DNA from: Cohnella algarum
Lineage (GTDB): Bacteria; Bacillota; Bacilli; Paenibacillales; Paenibacillaceae
Direction: 5' to 3'
NCBI RefSeq assembly: GCF_016937515.1
Contig: NZ_JAFHKM010000002.1
Location: 1,235,001-1,299,000, forward strand
DNA length: 64,000 nucleotides
The position numbers and the translations under genes were made by a program. This document shows positions 7,572 to 15,835 of this stretch, in pieces. The notes under the pieces are model-generated. The model worked only from the letters and a program-made list of their open reading frames with translations, had not been told where the DNA came from and ran no database searches. The first letter of the stretch is position 1; every line of letters begins with the position of its first letter.

Positions 7572-9520
7572 AAGCCCTCCGCTGAAAAAGGCGCCGCCCC
7601 CCGCTTTGCATCGCACCGATGCAGCACGGTTCCTTTGGCGTAGTACAAGCTGCCGTACCGATCCTCCGCCAGCAGGCGTACGCCCTCGTCCAGCACTTCG
7701 GCCCGATCGGCTTCCGGATCGTACGCGAAAAGGCGGTTCATGGATACGCCGTACAGCCGGCCGTCCCGCCAGAGCAGCTCGTTGCCCCCGCGCCAAAAAT
7801 GCGTCTTCCCCGGCCAGCCGGCATCGAACAGCGAAACCGTTGCCAGCGTCCGTTTTTCCCGGGGATCGAACTTGAACAGCAAGCCGCCCGTAAGCCCCCA
7901 CAGCATCCCTTCGTCGTCCGCGGCCAGCCCCGATATCGCCTTCTCGCCCGGCACCGGGACGCCTGTCCAGACCGTTTCGCGTCTTTCCCAGTCCCAAACG
8001 AGCAGCGAAGCCTCGTCCCGCGCCGGAGCGACGCCCAGCCCGCCCCATACCGAGCCGCCCGCGAACAGCAGGCGATCCCGGCACAGCAAGGAAACGACGC
8101 TTTGCTCCGGCAAAAGATGGCGGTACACTTCGACGATGCCGGTCTCCGGATCGTACAGCGTCACGGCGCCGCCATGCCGGCCGTAGCCGGGCACGGTGCC
8201 GATCGCGAGCATTCGCCCCGCCCAGGCGAAGACGAACGGCCGATCCTGCTCTTCTTCGCGCAGCGAAAACAGCATTTTCGGATTTTCGCCCGTCCGCCAC
8301 GGCCTTGACGGATCGTATTCGAAAATGTTCGCCTTCGGGTACACTCCGATATACAGCCGGCCGCGCCCCGCGATCAAGCCTTCCGACTGCCCGATTCCGG
8401 CGAACGACGAGGCGATCCTTCCGGTTTCCGCATCGATTTTCGCCAATCCGCCGGCAAAATAGCCGCCGACAAACATCGAGCCCTCGGGACCGGCCGCGAT
8501 CGATTGCAGGATGACGGGCTGGCCCGGAAGCTCGGGCTCGAACGTGCCGTGGCGGTCGCCCTCCGGATCGTAAACCCAGTAGCTTCCGTCCCGATGGACG
8601 CCGACGAGGCAGCGCCCCGAAGGATTCAGCGGGTGCCCGTCCAGCCAGCCGTAGTCGCCGGCCGGCTCCGGCATCGCGAGCGACGTAAACGCAAGCGACT
8701 TCGTTTCGGGATCGTAGCGGCACAGCCGGTCGTCTTTGACGAAATAAACGTTGCCGTTTACGTCGGGCCGCGATACGCTCAGCCCGGAACATCCCTCGAT
8801 CCGGTCGGCCCATTCGCCGCGCGTCAGATCGTACACGAACAGCCGATTCGACGGCGTCAGCCGGGCGAACAGCTTGCCCGATACGATATTCAGATCATAG
8901 ACGAGCTGCTCGCCGCCGACCTCGTCCGGCAGCGTTAGCTCGGCCTTGTCTCCCGTCACGGGATCCAGCTCGATCAGGTGCGGGGCTTGCGTTCCCATGC
9001 CGATGTAGAGCTTGTCCTCCCACGCCTCCATCGACCGCACGTACTGCTCGCCCGGCACGATGACGCCGTAGTCGCGAAAGCGGCCCGTCCGCGGGTCGTA
9101 TTGAAACGCCTTGCCGCCGGGATAGCAGCCGCCGTAGATATTCCCTGCCCGGTCGACGGCGAGCCGCCAGGTGTACGTTTCCCCCGGAATGATCTCGCCC
9201 AGGTTTTCCACGCCGCGCTCCCGCGTATAGCGGTACAGGATTCCGCTCCCGCCGATATAGACGCCGCTCGGCGCATAGACAACGCCCCAGCAGTGGTCGG
9301 AGCCTTCCAGCGGAAAGCTCCCCTCCCCGACGGCTTGAAACGGATCGATCACGTGAAGCATGCACGGCGCGCCGCAGGACACCGCGTAAATCCGCTCTTT
9401 TCCGGGATCGCCGCCATAGGCCGACGCCCATACCGCCATCCCGCGAATCGGCTCGCCGATTTCAAGCGCCGCGGAAGGCGCTTCCCCTCCTCCGGCTTGC
9501 CGGTTTCCTATCGTTGTCAT
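7568..9520 (-). CDS. Beta-propeller repeat protein, function unknown
   Basis: A roughly 650-residue protein made of repeated four-stranded blades. Each carries a motif of the form F/Y-x-YDPxTG or a close variant (LYRYTRERG, FQYDPRTGRF, LFVYDLTRGE, CRYDPETKSL, WVYDPEGDRH, FEYDPSRP, TLYDPETGIV, FKFDPREKR, FAYDPEADR). This is the look of Kelch/NHL-type propellers. There is no signal peptide, so it is probably cytosolic. The ATG at 9520 is chosen over a GTG at 9529 because AAGGAG lies 8 bases before the ATG but touches the GTG. It sits between the dehydrogenase and glycosyltransferase genes. It may bind or sense a carbohydrate or cleave one (some lyases are propellers); this is a guess. Confidence 0.8.
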   Translation of the reverse strand: MTTIGNRQAGGGEAPSAALEIGEPIRGMAVWASAYGGDPGKERIYAVSCGAPCMLHVIDPFQAVGEGSFPLEGSDHCWGVVYAPSGVYIGGSGILYRYTRERGVENLGEIIPGETYTWRLAVDRAGNIYGGCYPGGKAFQYDPRTGRFRDYGVIVPGEQYVRSMEAWEDKLYIGMGTQAPHLIELDPVTGDKAELTLPDEVGGEQLVYDLNIVSGKLFARLTPSNRLFVYDLTRGEWADRIEGCSGLSVSRPDVNGNVYFVKDDRLCRYDPETKSLAFTSLAMPEPAGDYGWLDGHPLNPSGRCLVGVHRDGSYWVYDPEGDRHGTFEPELPGQPVILQSIAAGPEGSMFVGGYFAGGLAKIDAETGRIASSFAGIGQSEGLIAGRGRLYIGVYPKANIFEYDPSRPWRTGENPKMLFSLREEEQDRPFVFAWAGRMLAIGTVPGYGRHGGAVTLYDPETGIVEVYRHLLPEQSVVSLLCRDRLLFAGGSVWGGLGVAPARDEASLLVWDWERRETVWTGVPVPGEKAISGLAADDEGMLWGLTGGLLFKFDPREKRTLATVSLFDAGWPGKTHFWRGGNELLWRDGRLYGVSMNRLFAYDPEADRAEVLDEGVRLLAEDRYGSLYYAKGTVLHRCDAKRGAAPFSAEGL

Positions 9521-9679
9521 CTCCGTCACTCCTTGTCGGCCAGCCGATCTTCAAGCGCTTCATCGCGCCAGCCCTTATTCGGTCGCCGTATTGCGCGACG
9601 CTTCTAGGCCGGCGCCCCGGGCCGTCCTCCGCGAGGCGCGCCGCTCCTTGCCCGTTCCCCGATGCCGTTTCACCGCCCC

Positions 9680-10729
9680 CTATCCCTGCCGGACCGCTTC
9701 CGATTCGGCGAGCTTGTACCCCGCCGCCCCCGGATACGCGAGCAGCGCGCCGAGCAGGCTGTTCGGCGATTCCTCATAGCGGCGGTAGGCATCGGCGCAG
9801 CGGTCGACCGGAAAAACGGCGCCGATCAACGGCTTGACGGAAATATCGCCTTCCGCGATGAGCCGGATATACTCGGCCATGTTGCGTCCTTCCGTCCAAC
9901 GCACGTAGCCGGCGGGATAATCGATCCCGTCCTTCTCGTACACCGGATCGTAGCGCCCGGGACCGCCCGCCCGGGAAATGAGCACCTGGGCTTCCTTGGC
10001 GAACATCAAATCCCGGGAAAAATCCGGCTTGATGTCGCCGACGATCAGCACCTTGCCGCGATCCCGGACCCATTCCAGCGCACGGTCGATCAGCTCCCCC
10101 GTTTTGCCGCCGGCGCAGACGATCGCCGCGTCGACTCCCGCGCCCGCCGTCATTTCCGCGACCTGCGCTTCGACTTCCTCCTGCGTGTACGCGACATGGC
10201 GAATGCCGAGCTCGCCGGCGATCGCCGTCCGTTCCGTCATTTTATCGTACAGCAGCACCCGGTAGCCGGCGGCTTTCGCGATTTGCGCGATCAGCTGGCC
10301 CAAAATGCCGGCCCCGACCAGCAGCAGCGATTCGCCGAATTGCAGCGACGTCTGCCGCAGCGCGTGCACGGCGATGGCGCCTAGACCGACCGTCGACGCT
10401 TCCTCCGGGCTGACGCTGTCCGGGACGGGAACGAGCAGCCGTTTCGGCATGAGCAGCCACTCCGCGTGCTTGGCGTAAGGGGCGCCGTAGCAGGCGACGC
10501 GCTGGCCGATCCGCCAGTGCTCCATTCCTTTTCCGACTTCCCGAACGATGCCCGCCGCGCTGTAGCCGAGCACAATCGGGTTCGCTTGATAAAGACCGTT
10601 CATCATCACTTCCGTTCCCGGACTGATGGCGGAATACTCGGTCTGAACGAGCGCGAAGCCGTCTTCCAGCTCCGGCCTCGGAACTTCCGACATGCGAATT
10701 TGCCCCAAATGGGAGATGACCGCCTTCAT
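9680..10729 (-). CDS. MDR-family dehydrogenase lacking the usual zinc ligands
   Basis: A 349-residue medium-chain dehydrogenase/reductase. The N-terminal GroES-like domain has SAISPGTE where zinc alcohol dehydrogenases carry the catalytic cysteine. The Rossmann domain begins GAGILGQ near residue 140, so it should use NAD(P). This variant resembles the group related to BchC and to bidomain sugar oxidoreductases, acting on hydroxyl or keto groups of sugars or polyols. Start chosen at ATG 10729 (MKAVIS), with GGAG upstream; a GTG four codons earlier is possible. It follows the permease genes by 57 bases in the same operon, so it likely acts on the imported substrate. Confidence 0.82.
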   Translation of the reverse strand: MKAVISHLGQIRMSEVPRPELEDGFALVQTEYSAISPGTEVMMNGLYQANPIVLGYSAAGIVREVGKGMEHWRIGQRVACYGAPYAKHAEWLLMPKRLLVPVPDSVSPEEASTVGLGAIAVHALRQTSLQFGESLLLVGAGILGQLIAQIAKAAGYRVLLYDKMTERTAIAGELGIRHVAYTQEEVEAQVAEMTAGAGVDAAIVCAGGKTGELIDRALEWVRDRGKVLIVGDIKPDFSRDLMFAKEAQVLISRAGGPGRYDPVYEKDGIDYPAGYVRWTEGRNMAEYIRLIAEGDISVKPLIGAVFPVDRCADAYRRYEESPNSLLGALLAYPGAAGYKLAESEAVRQG

Positions 10730-10786
10730 TTCCAATTCCACTCCATTCTCTCGTTCGTCGAATGGCTCCAGCGTAGGCGCTGCGCT

Positions 10787-11665
10787 CTATTCTTTGATCG
10801 CGCCGATCATGACGCCTTTTACGAAGTATTTTTGCAAAAACGGATAAATGACCAAAATCGGCACCGTAGCTACGATAATGGTGGCGTACTTGATCGCCTC
10901 GCTCATCCGGAACACGGCGTCCTGCGTCGCTCCGGACAGCATGTTTTGCGCCGAGGACTGGATCAAAATCTCCCGCAAAATCAGCTGCAGCGGATACAGG
11001 TTCGGGTCCTGCAAATAAATCATCGCCGAAAACCAGCTGTTCCAGTGGCTGACCGCGTAAAAGAGCGTCATGACCGCGATAACCGGCATCGACAGCGGAA
11101 GCACCATTTGCCACAAAATGCGGAAATCGTTTGCCCCGTCGATTTTGGCCGACTCGATCAGGCCTTCCGGTATCGATTGAAAAAACGTCCTCATGACGAT
11201 CAGGTTGAACGCGCTCACCGCGCCCGGCAGCAAAATCGCCCAATAGGTGTCGTACAGCCCCAGCTCGCGGACGTTAAGGTACGACGGAATCAAGCCGCCG
11301 CTGAAAAACATCGTGAACACGATCAAGGCCATGAGGACGCTTTTGCCCGGTAAATTGGTCCTGGACAGCGGGTAGGCGCCCATCGTCGTCAGCACGAGGT
11401 TGATCAGCGTGCCGGCGACGACGTAAATCATCGTATTTCCGTAGGAGCTCCAGATTCTGTCGTCATCGAAAACGAGTTTGTAGGCATCGATGGTGAAATC
11501 GATCGGCCAGAACGTCACCTGCCCCGAGGCGATGGCGTAGGGATCGCTGAAGGAGGACACGAGCACGTACCACATCGGATATAAAAACGCGAACGAACAA
11601 ACTAGCAAAAATACCACGTTCAAGCCGTCAAACACGATTTCTCCCGGACTGCGTTTCGTAACCAA
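10787..11665 (-). CDS. Carbohydrate ABC transporter permease (YtcP/LplC type)
   Basis: A 292-residue inner-membrane permease with six predicted helices. The EAA loop, ESAKIDGAND near residue 185, is where the ATPase docks. The C-terminus YFVKGVMIGAIKE is typical of this permease type. No ATPase gene is present in the operon; family knowledge says these importers share a common MsmX-like ATPase encoded elsewhere. The start is TTG at 11665 behind GGGGGGAG. It pairs with the permease gene 12 bases upstream. Confidence 0.92.
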   Translation of the reverse strand: MVTKRSPGEIVFDGLNVVFLLVCSFAFLYPMWYVLVSSFSDPYAIASGQVTFWPIDFTIDAYKLVFDDDRIWSSYGNTMIYVVAGTLINLVLTTMGAYPLSRTNLPGKSVLMALIVFTMFFSGGLIPSYLNVRELGLYDTYWAILLPGAVSAFNLIVMRTFFQSIPEGLIESAKIDGANDFRILWQMVLPLSMPVIAVMTLFYAVSHWNSWFSAMIYLQDPNLYPLQLILREILIQSSAQNMLSGATQDAVFRMSEAIKYATIIVATVPILVIYPFLQKYFVKGVMIGAIKE

Positions 11666-11677
11666 CGCTCTCCCCCC

Positions 11678-12646
11678 TTACCACAAGCTGTTCTTCGTCG
11701 TTCTCCGGCTGATGGCGTTCGCCACGACCAGCAACGTGAAGTTGATGATGGAATTGAACAGGCCGACCGCGGCCGAGAAGCTGTAGTCCGCTTCCATCAC
11801 GCCCCGTCTGTACACGAACGTGGAGATGACGTCCGCCGTCTCGTACGTTCCCGGGTTGTAGAGCAGAATGATTTTGTCCCAGCCGACGCTAAGCAAATTG
11901 CCGATGTTCAAAATGAGCAAAATCAGCACGGTAGGAAGAATGCCCGGCAACGTAATATGAATAAGCTGCTTCCAGCGGTTTGCCCCGTCCACGACGGCCG
12001 CCTCGTACAGGTTCGGGTTGATGCCCGACAACGCGGCCAAATAAATGATCGAATTCCAGCCAACGCTTTGCCAAAGTCCCGATCCGACGTAAAGCGTCCG
12101 GAACCATTCGGGCAGGATCAGAAATTGAATCGGCTCCGAGATCAGTCCGAGGCCGACCAGCAGGCTGTTGATGATGCCGTCGGACTTCGTAAAATCGATG
12201 ATCATGCCGCAGATGACGATGAGCGAAATAAAGTGAGGCAAATACGAAATCGTTTGCAAGACCGACTTCATCTTGCGGGAGCGAAGCTCGTTCAGCAGCA
12301 GCGCAAAGACGATCGACGCCGGAAAAATGATAATGAGCGAATAAAAGCTGATGAGGAACGTGTTTCTCAGCAGCCGCCAAAAGTAGTAGCTTTCGAAAAA
12401 CTTTTCGAAATGCTCGAAGCCGACCCAAGGACTGCCCCAAAAGCCGGCGTACGGGTTGAAATCCTTAAACGCGATAATCAATCCGTACATCGGTTTATAC
12501 TCGAAAATGAGAAAATACAGCATCGTCGGAAGCAGCATCAAGTATAAATACCGGTTTGCCGCTATTCGCCTCCACGTTCGCGCGAGCTTTTTGGAGGTCG
12601 TCGGCTCTTTCGGCCGGCTGGCCAACGTTTTTGCGGTCATGGCCAT
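11678..12646 (-). CDS. Carbohydrate ABC transporter permease (LplB/YteP type)
   Basis: A 322-residue permease with a cytoplasmic basic N-terminus, six helices and the EAA loop YEAAVVDGANRW near residue 205. The C-terminal RRTTKNSLW matches the LplB/YteP group, the partner of LplC-type permeases. ATG at 12646 has AAGGAG eight bases before it. A long hairpin separates it from the binding-protein gene upstream, which would allow more binding protein than permease to be made. Confidence 0.92.
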   Translation of the reverse strand: MAMTAKTLASRPKEPTTSKKLARTWRRIAANRYLYLMLLPTMLYFLIFEYKPMYGLIIAFKDFNPYAGFWGSPWVGFEHFEKFFESYYFWRLLRNTFLISFYSLIIIFPASIVFALLLNELRSRKMKSVLQTISYLPHFISLIVICGMIIDFTKSDGIINSLLVGLGLISEPIQFLILPEWFRTLYVGSGLWQSVGWNSIIYLAALSGINPNLYEAAVVDGANRWKQLIHITLPGILPTVLILLILNIGNLLSVGWDKIILLYNPGTYETADVISTFVYRRGVMEADYSFSAAVGLFNSIINFTLLVVANAISRRTTKNSLW

Positions 12647-12677
12647 AGGTCGTCTCCTTTCGGGATGCGAGGGGTCA

Positions 12678-12711
12678 AAGAGCGGCCCCCATGCCGTGGG
12701 GAGCCGCTCTT
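12678..12711 (-). terminator. Intercistronic hairpin between binding protein and permease genes
   Basis: AAGAGCGGC and its complement enclose an inner CCCCA/TGGGG stem, giving a very stable hairpin with no T-run. It lies between the binding-protein stop (12736) and the first permease start. It fits an mRNA-stabilising or partly terminating element that sets the gene dose within the operon. Confidence 0.75.
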
Positions 12712-12735
12712 ATCCCATCGAAATTTGCCCTCGGA

Positions 12736-14415
12736 TCAGTTTCCGTTAAACCGATCGTAAGCGGACTGGTATTGAGCCAGCACTTCTTTGATGCCCATTT
12801 TTTCAAGCTGCGCGATCACTTGATCGTAGGTGTCCGGCGAAGTGCGGCCCATGATCATTTGGTTGATCGTTTCGGTCACGTACGTCTGGATGTCGGCCAT
12901 GAGCGGAGTGACGATGTCGTTCTCCTCCGAGGTGAACTTGACCGGCGGGAGCTTTTTGTCGTATTCGAGGTAGTCCGCGTACAGCTCGAGCGGATTTTCC
13001 GTTTGCCCGTTCGCGACGCGGATCTGCTCGGAATAGCGCGTATCCGCGACCGTCGACCACGTTCCGCCGCCGATCGTATGGTTCAGCAGCTCTTGCGTAT
13101 TCGTCAGGCCGTTCGTCGGATACAGCACCTCTTGCTTGAATACCGGTTGGCCGTCCACGATGTCGTACGATTGGCCTTCGACGCCGAAGTTGTTTAGCAG
13201 AATGCCTTCTTCGGAGTATTGGTAATCCAGCCATTTGACGACTTCTTCCGGATTTTTCGTTTGCGAGGAGACGGCAAGGCCTTGATCGCCCACCTGCCAG
13301 CGGAAGGACACGTGTCCCCGGTCTCCGTTCGGGCCTTCCGGCGGCAATACCGGCGAAATTTTGAACGTGTCGTGCTTGCCGGCCATGAGCGTCGTGAAGT
13401 TGCCCATATAGGAGCCGGACCAGCCGAACCAGGCGCCGGCCACGTCGGTCGTCACCTTTTCCGTCAAGGTGTCGAACGTCGTGTCGACCAGGTATTCCGG
13501 ATCGAGCAGCTGTTCGCTGTACAAGCGGTTGAGGAACGTCACGACATCCTTGAACCGCGGGTCGGCAGGACCGTATTTGACCTGGCCGTCTTCGACGAAG
13601 AACGGGCTGTTCATGCCGACCGGAACGCCGAATGCGGGCGCGAACAGCATGACGATGTTGTCCAGGAACACCGAAACGAGCGGGATTTCGTCTTTTTTGC
13701 CGTTGCCGTTCGGATCCTGCTCCCGGAACGCCTTCAGCACGTTGTACCAGTCTTCGGTCGTCGCCGGCTGCTGGAGATTCAGCTTATCCAGCCAGTCCTG
13801 ACGGATTTGCGGGAACATTTGCACGAGGTCCTTCGACTCCAGAATGAGGTTGGGCATGTAGTAAATGTGCCCGTCCGGCGTCGTCAATTGGCCGCGAATG
13901 TCGGGGTTTTCATCCAAAATCTTCTTGAAGTTCGGCGCATGCTGCTCGATCAGGTCCTCCAGCGGAAGCAGCGCTCCCTGCTCGCCGTATTTGACCGCGT
14001 CCGCGCTCCATCTTTCGTAATAGATCATGTCAGGCAGCGATCCGGACGACATCAGCAGCGTGAACGCATCGGCGCTCGCGCCTTCCGCCGCGTGCTGGAA
14101 GTCGATGTGAACGTTCGTGTTCTCTTCCATTTTCTGAAACGAGGCTTTCTCGTTGAAGTTCGTGCCGCGGAAGTTGCCGCCGATCGGAGACCACAAGCTG
14201 AGGTTAAGCTTTTCTTCCGCGATCGGAAGCGAAAGTCCCCCGACGTCGCGTCCCCCGGACGGCGCGCTCGGCGAAGCCGCGGACGACGAGGAAGGAGATG
14301 ACGAGGCGCTCCCCCCGGAGCCTCCGTTATTGTTCCCGCTGCACGCGGATAAAACGGCGGAAATCAGAAGCAGAGCGGATAATAGCAGCGCAAACCTTTT
14401 TTTCGCCACGTTCAT
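12736..14415 (-). CDS. Lipoprotein solute-binding protein of a carbohydrate ABC importer
   Basis: A 559-residue extracellular lipoprotein. The N-terminus is a lipoprotein signal with lipobox LSAC (cysteine near residue 25), then a Ser/Gly-rich tether, then a type-1 solute-binding fold of the large LplA/YtcQ size class (about 500 residues). It captures a sugar, probably an oligosaccharide, and delivers it to the two permeases downstream. ATG at 14415 follows GGGGG seven bases away. It is the first gene of the six-gene operon, transcribed from the consensus promoter at 14593-14621. Confidence 0.93.
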   Translation of the reverse strand: MNVAKKRFALLLSALLLISAVLSACSGNNNGGSGGSASSSPSSSSAASPSAPSGGRDVGGLSLPIAEEKLNLSLWSPIGGNFRGTNFNEKASFQKMEENTNVHIDFQHAAEGASADAFTLLMSSGSLPDMIYYERWSADAVKYGEQGALLPLEDLIEQHAPNFKKILDENPDIRGQLTTPDGHIYYMPNLILESKDLVQMFPQIRQDWLDKLNLQQPATTEDWYNVLKAFREQDPNGNGKKDEIPLVSVFLDNIVMLFAPAFGVPVGMNSPFFVEDGQVKYGPADPRFKDVVTFLNRLYSEQLLDPEYLVDTTFDTLTEKVTTDVAGAWFGWSGSYMGNFTTLMAGKHDTFKISPVLPPEGPNGDRGHVSFRWQVGDQGLAVSSQTKNPEEVVKWLDYQYSEEGILLNNFGVEGQSYDIVDGQPVFKQEVLYPTNGLTNTQELLNHTIGGGTWSTVADTRYSEQIRVANGQTENPLELYADYLEYDKKLPPVKFTSEENDIVTPLMADIQTYVTETINQMIMGRTSPDTYDQVIAQLEKMGIKEVLAQYQSAYDRFNGN

Positions 14416-14518
14416 GGTTCAACCCCCTGTAACTTGTTCGAAGTGATAATGGATGTCCGAAAAGCCGGGCAAGGCGAACGACGCTACTTGCCTTTTAATG
14501 GAACGGTAACCTTGGAAT

Positions 14519-14586
14519 TGATACCCAACTGATTTATCATCACCCTCTTTTGGTTGGTCAAACCGTTAATCTGATTCCCAACTGAT
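14519..14586 (-). promoter_or_regulatory. Duplicated operator-like sequence in the sugar operon leader
   Basis: TGATACCCAACTGAT at 14519-14533 and TGATTCCCAACTGAT at 14572-14586 are identical at 14 of 15 bases, with a 53-bp offset. The upper copy lies at the expected transcription start of the promoter next to it, the lower copy in the leader. Two copies in helical phase around a start site suit a repressor that loops DNA. The regulator is not encoded next to the operon. Confidence 0.55.
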
Positions 14587-14592
14587 GTACAC

Positions 14593-14621
14593 ATTATATT
14601 TCACACCCATTCGAGTGTCAA
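14593..14621 (-). promoter_or_regulatory. Consensus sigma-A promoter of the six-gene sugar operon
   Basis: On the minus strand TTGACA (14616-14621) and TATAAT (14593-14598) are separated by 17 bases, a perfect match to the vegetative consensus. Transcription would start near 14586 and run into the binding-protein gene with a leader of about 170 bases. So strong a promoter usually needs a repressor, which fits the repeats at the start site. Confidence 0.85.
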
Positions 14622-15189
14622 TATAATTGTTATAAACATGACCTTAGTAGTTATATTTATTAACATAAATAAGCGCATATCAAAGAGAATTCGGCTGGAA
14701 ATCGCGAAAATAAAAGGAAATATGTTGGAATTCACGCATTAGAACGAGTTGGCACAAAATAATAAGCGCTTTCATTTTAACATGAATCGGAAGTTGCGGG
14801 AAGAGCATTAAGTTATTATACTGACTCACAACGAACATTATAACTTATACATTGTAAATTAGAAATACATCAATTGATGTTTTTTTGAAAATTTGCCGTT
14901 GCTGCGCAAGTTGCGTCTCCTCGCTCGCAGGCTTACGGCTGAGATTTTCGCCATTGCATTCGGCGAAAACGCGTTTCGGAATCGCCGGAGGGGTCCGCAT
15001 CGGTTCGCCGATTTTAGCGCCGTATCGCGAATCGGATTTTCCGGCAGCCGCTTTCTTTCGCCTCTCAAGCTGACGAATCGCTCACCTGGCCTGCCGGGGC
15101 CTTCGTCCGTTCCGAACCCCCGCCAGCCGCCGAACGCCACAACTTTTTCCGCCTTTGCCGGACCGGCTCTCCTTGCTCCGCCTGGCTTC
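14622..15189. other. Intergenic stretch without a gene; one cre-like site
   Basis: AT-rich up to about 14890, then GC-rich. AATAAGCGCTTTCA at 14761-14774 (reverse TGAAAGCGCTTATT) resembles the catabolite-response element bound by CcpA, but is about 150 bp upstream of the promoter, so its role is unsure. AAGTTAT near 14811 and ATAACTT near 14840 form a weak inverted repeat. ACATCAATTGATGT followed by T7 near 14867-14887 looks like a weak terminator with no gene before it. I see no credible coding sequence. Confidence 0.4.
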
Positions 15190-15372
15190 ATTGGATTTCG
15201 TCCAACCAAGGCCGGCTTTTTCGCCAGATCCGCCGTCTTCGTTGGATTTTGTCCAATCGGGCAAGGCCTTTTTGGAGATTTTGCCCGGAATCTCCCTCTC
15301 TCGTTGGATAAAATCCACTGTAGACCGAAGTTTTCGCGATTCTCGCTCCGCCGATTGGATAAAATCCAACAT
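15190..15372. repeat. Palindrome element P1, copy B
   Basis: Boxes start at 15190, 15241, 15303 and 15354 (steps 51, 62, 51): TTGGATTTCGTCCAA, TTGGATTTTGTCCAA, TTGGATAAAATCCAC and TTGGATAAAATCCAA. The orientation and spacer motifs are as in the other copies. It lies between the upstream region of the sugar operon and the 3' end of the MMPL gene. Confidence 0.9.
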
Positions 15373-15641
15373 AGGTTGCCTAAGCTGGATTCTTACCGTA
15401 TGAACGACAGCCGCCAACCCCAACAACACCTGCAAGTTTCTAAAATTCCCGGAAGCGCCGACACCCCTCTACTAGTCCCGCTATCCCCCTGGCCATTACC
15501 GAATCTGCCTACTTTTCCCTGCTAATTCACGCTAACCTCTGCCATTCACGTTCCCCCAGCTATTTACGCTAACCTCTGCTAAATCCCCCTTGCTTCTCCC
15601 CGCAATTCACACTAACCCCTACGAAAACTCTACTTGCCATG
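15373..15641. other. Gene-free stretch with a short scattered repeat
   Basis: ATTCACGCTAACCTCTGC at 15525, ATTTACGCTAACCTCTGC at 15562 and ATTCACACTAACCCCTAC at 15605 are variants of one 18-bp sequence, 37 and 43 bp apart. A lone ATTCACG occurs at 15544. No coding sequence or promoter is apparent. Confidence 0.5.
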
Positions 15642-15683
15642 AAAAAAAGCGAAAAAGCCGGACGGCATCCGGCTTTCTCGCTT
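15642..15683 (-). terminator. Rho-independent terminator of the MarR-MMPL operon
   Basis: A 16-bp stem, AAGCGAGAAAGCCGGA against TCCGGCTTTTTCGCTT, with a 5-base loop. On the minus strand it is followed by TTTTT. It lies about 150 bases beyond the MMPL stop. Confidence 0.9.
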
Positions 15684-15835
15684 ATTCGCCGCGATTGCGG
15701 CATCGGTCAATGACGCCCGCCATACGGCCTGCCGCGCCATCCTTGCGGTCAAATCGCGCGGCATTTTGCCAGCTTATAATCGCCATGCTGCCCGTCACGC
15801 CCATCCGGTCTTGCCGACCGCGCGGAGACGAGCGC

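Noticed and set aside
7572..8813. Upstream 414 codons of the long frame containing the glycosyltransferase
   Set aside because: It overlaps the propeller gene in another frame; the ATGA overlap at 7568-7571 marks the real start.
14867..14887. Terminator (ACATCAATTGATGT plus T-run)
   Set aside because: Stem of only five pairs and no gene ends there on the plus strand.
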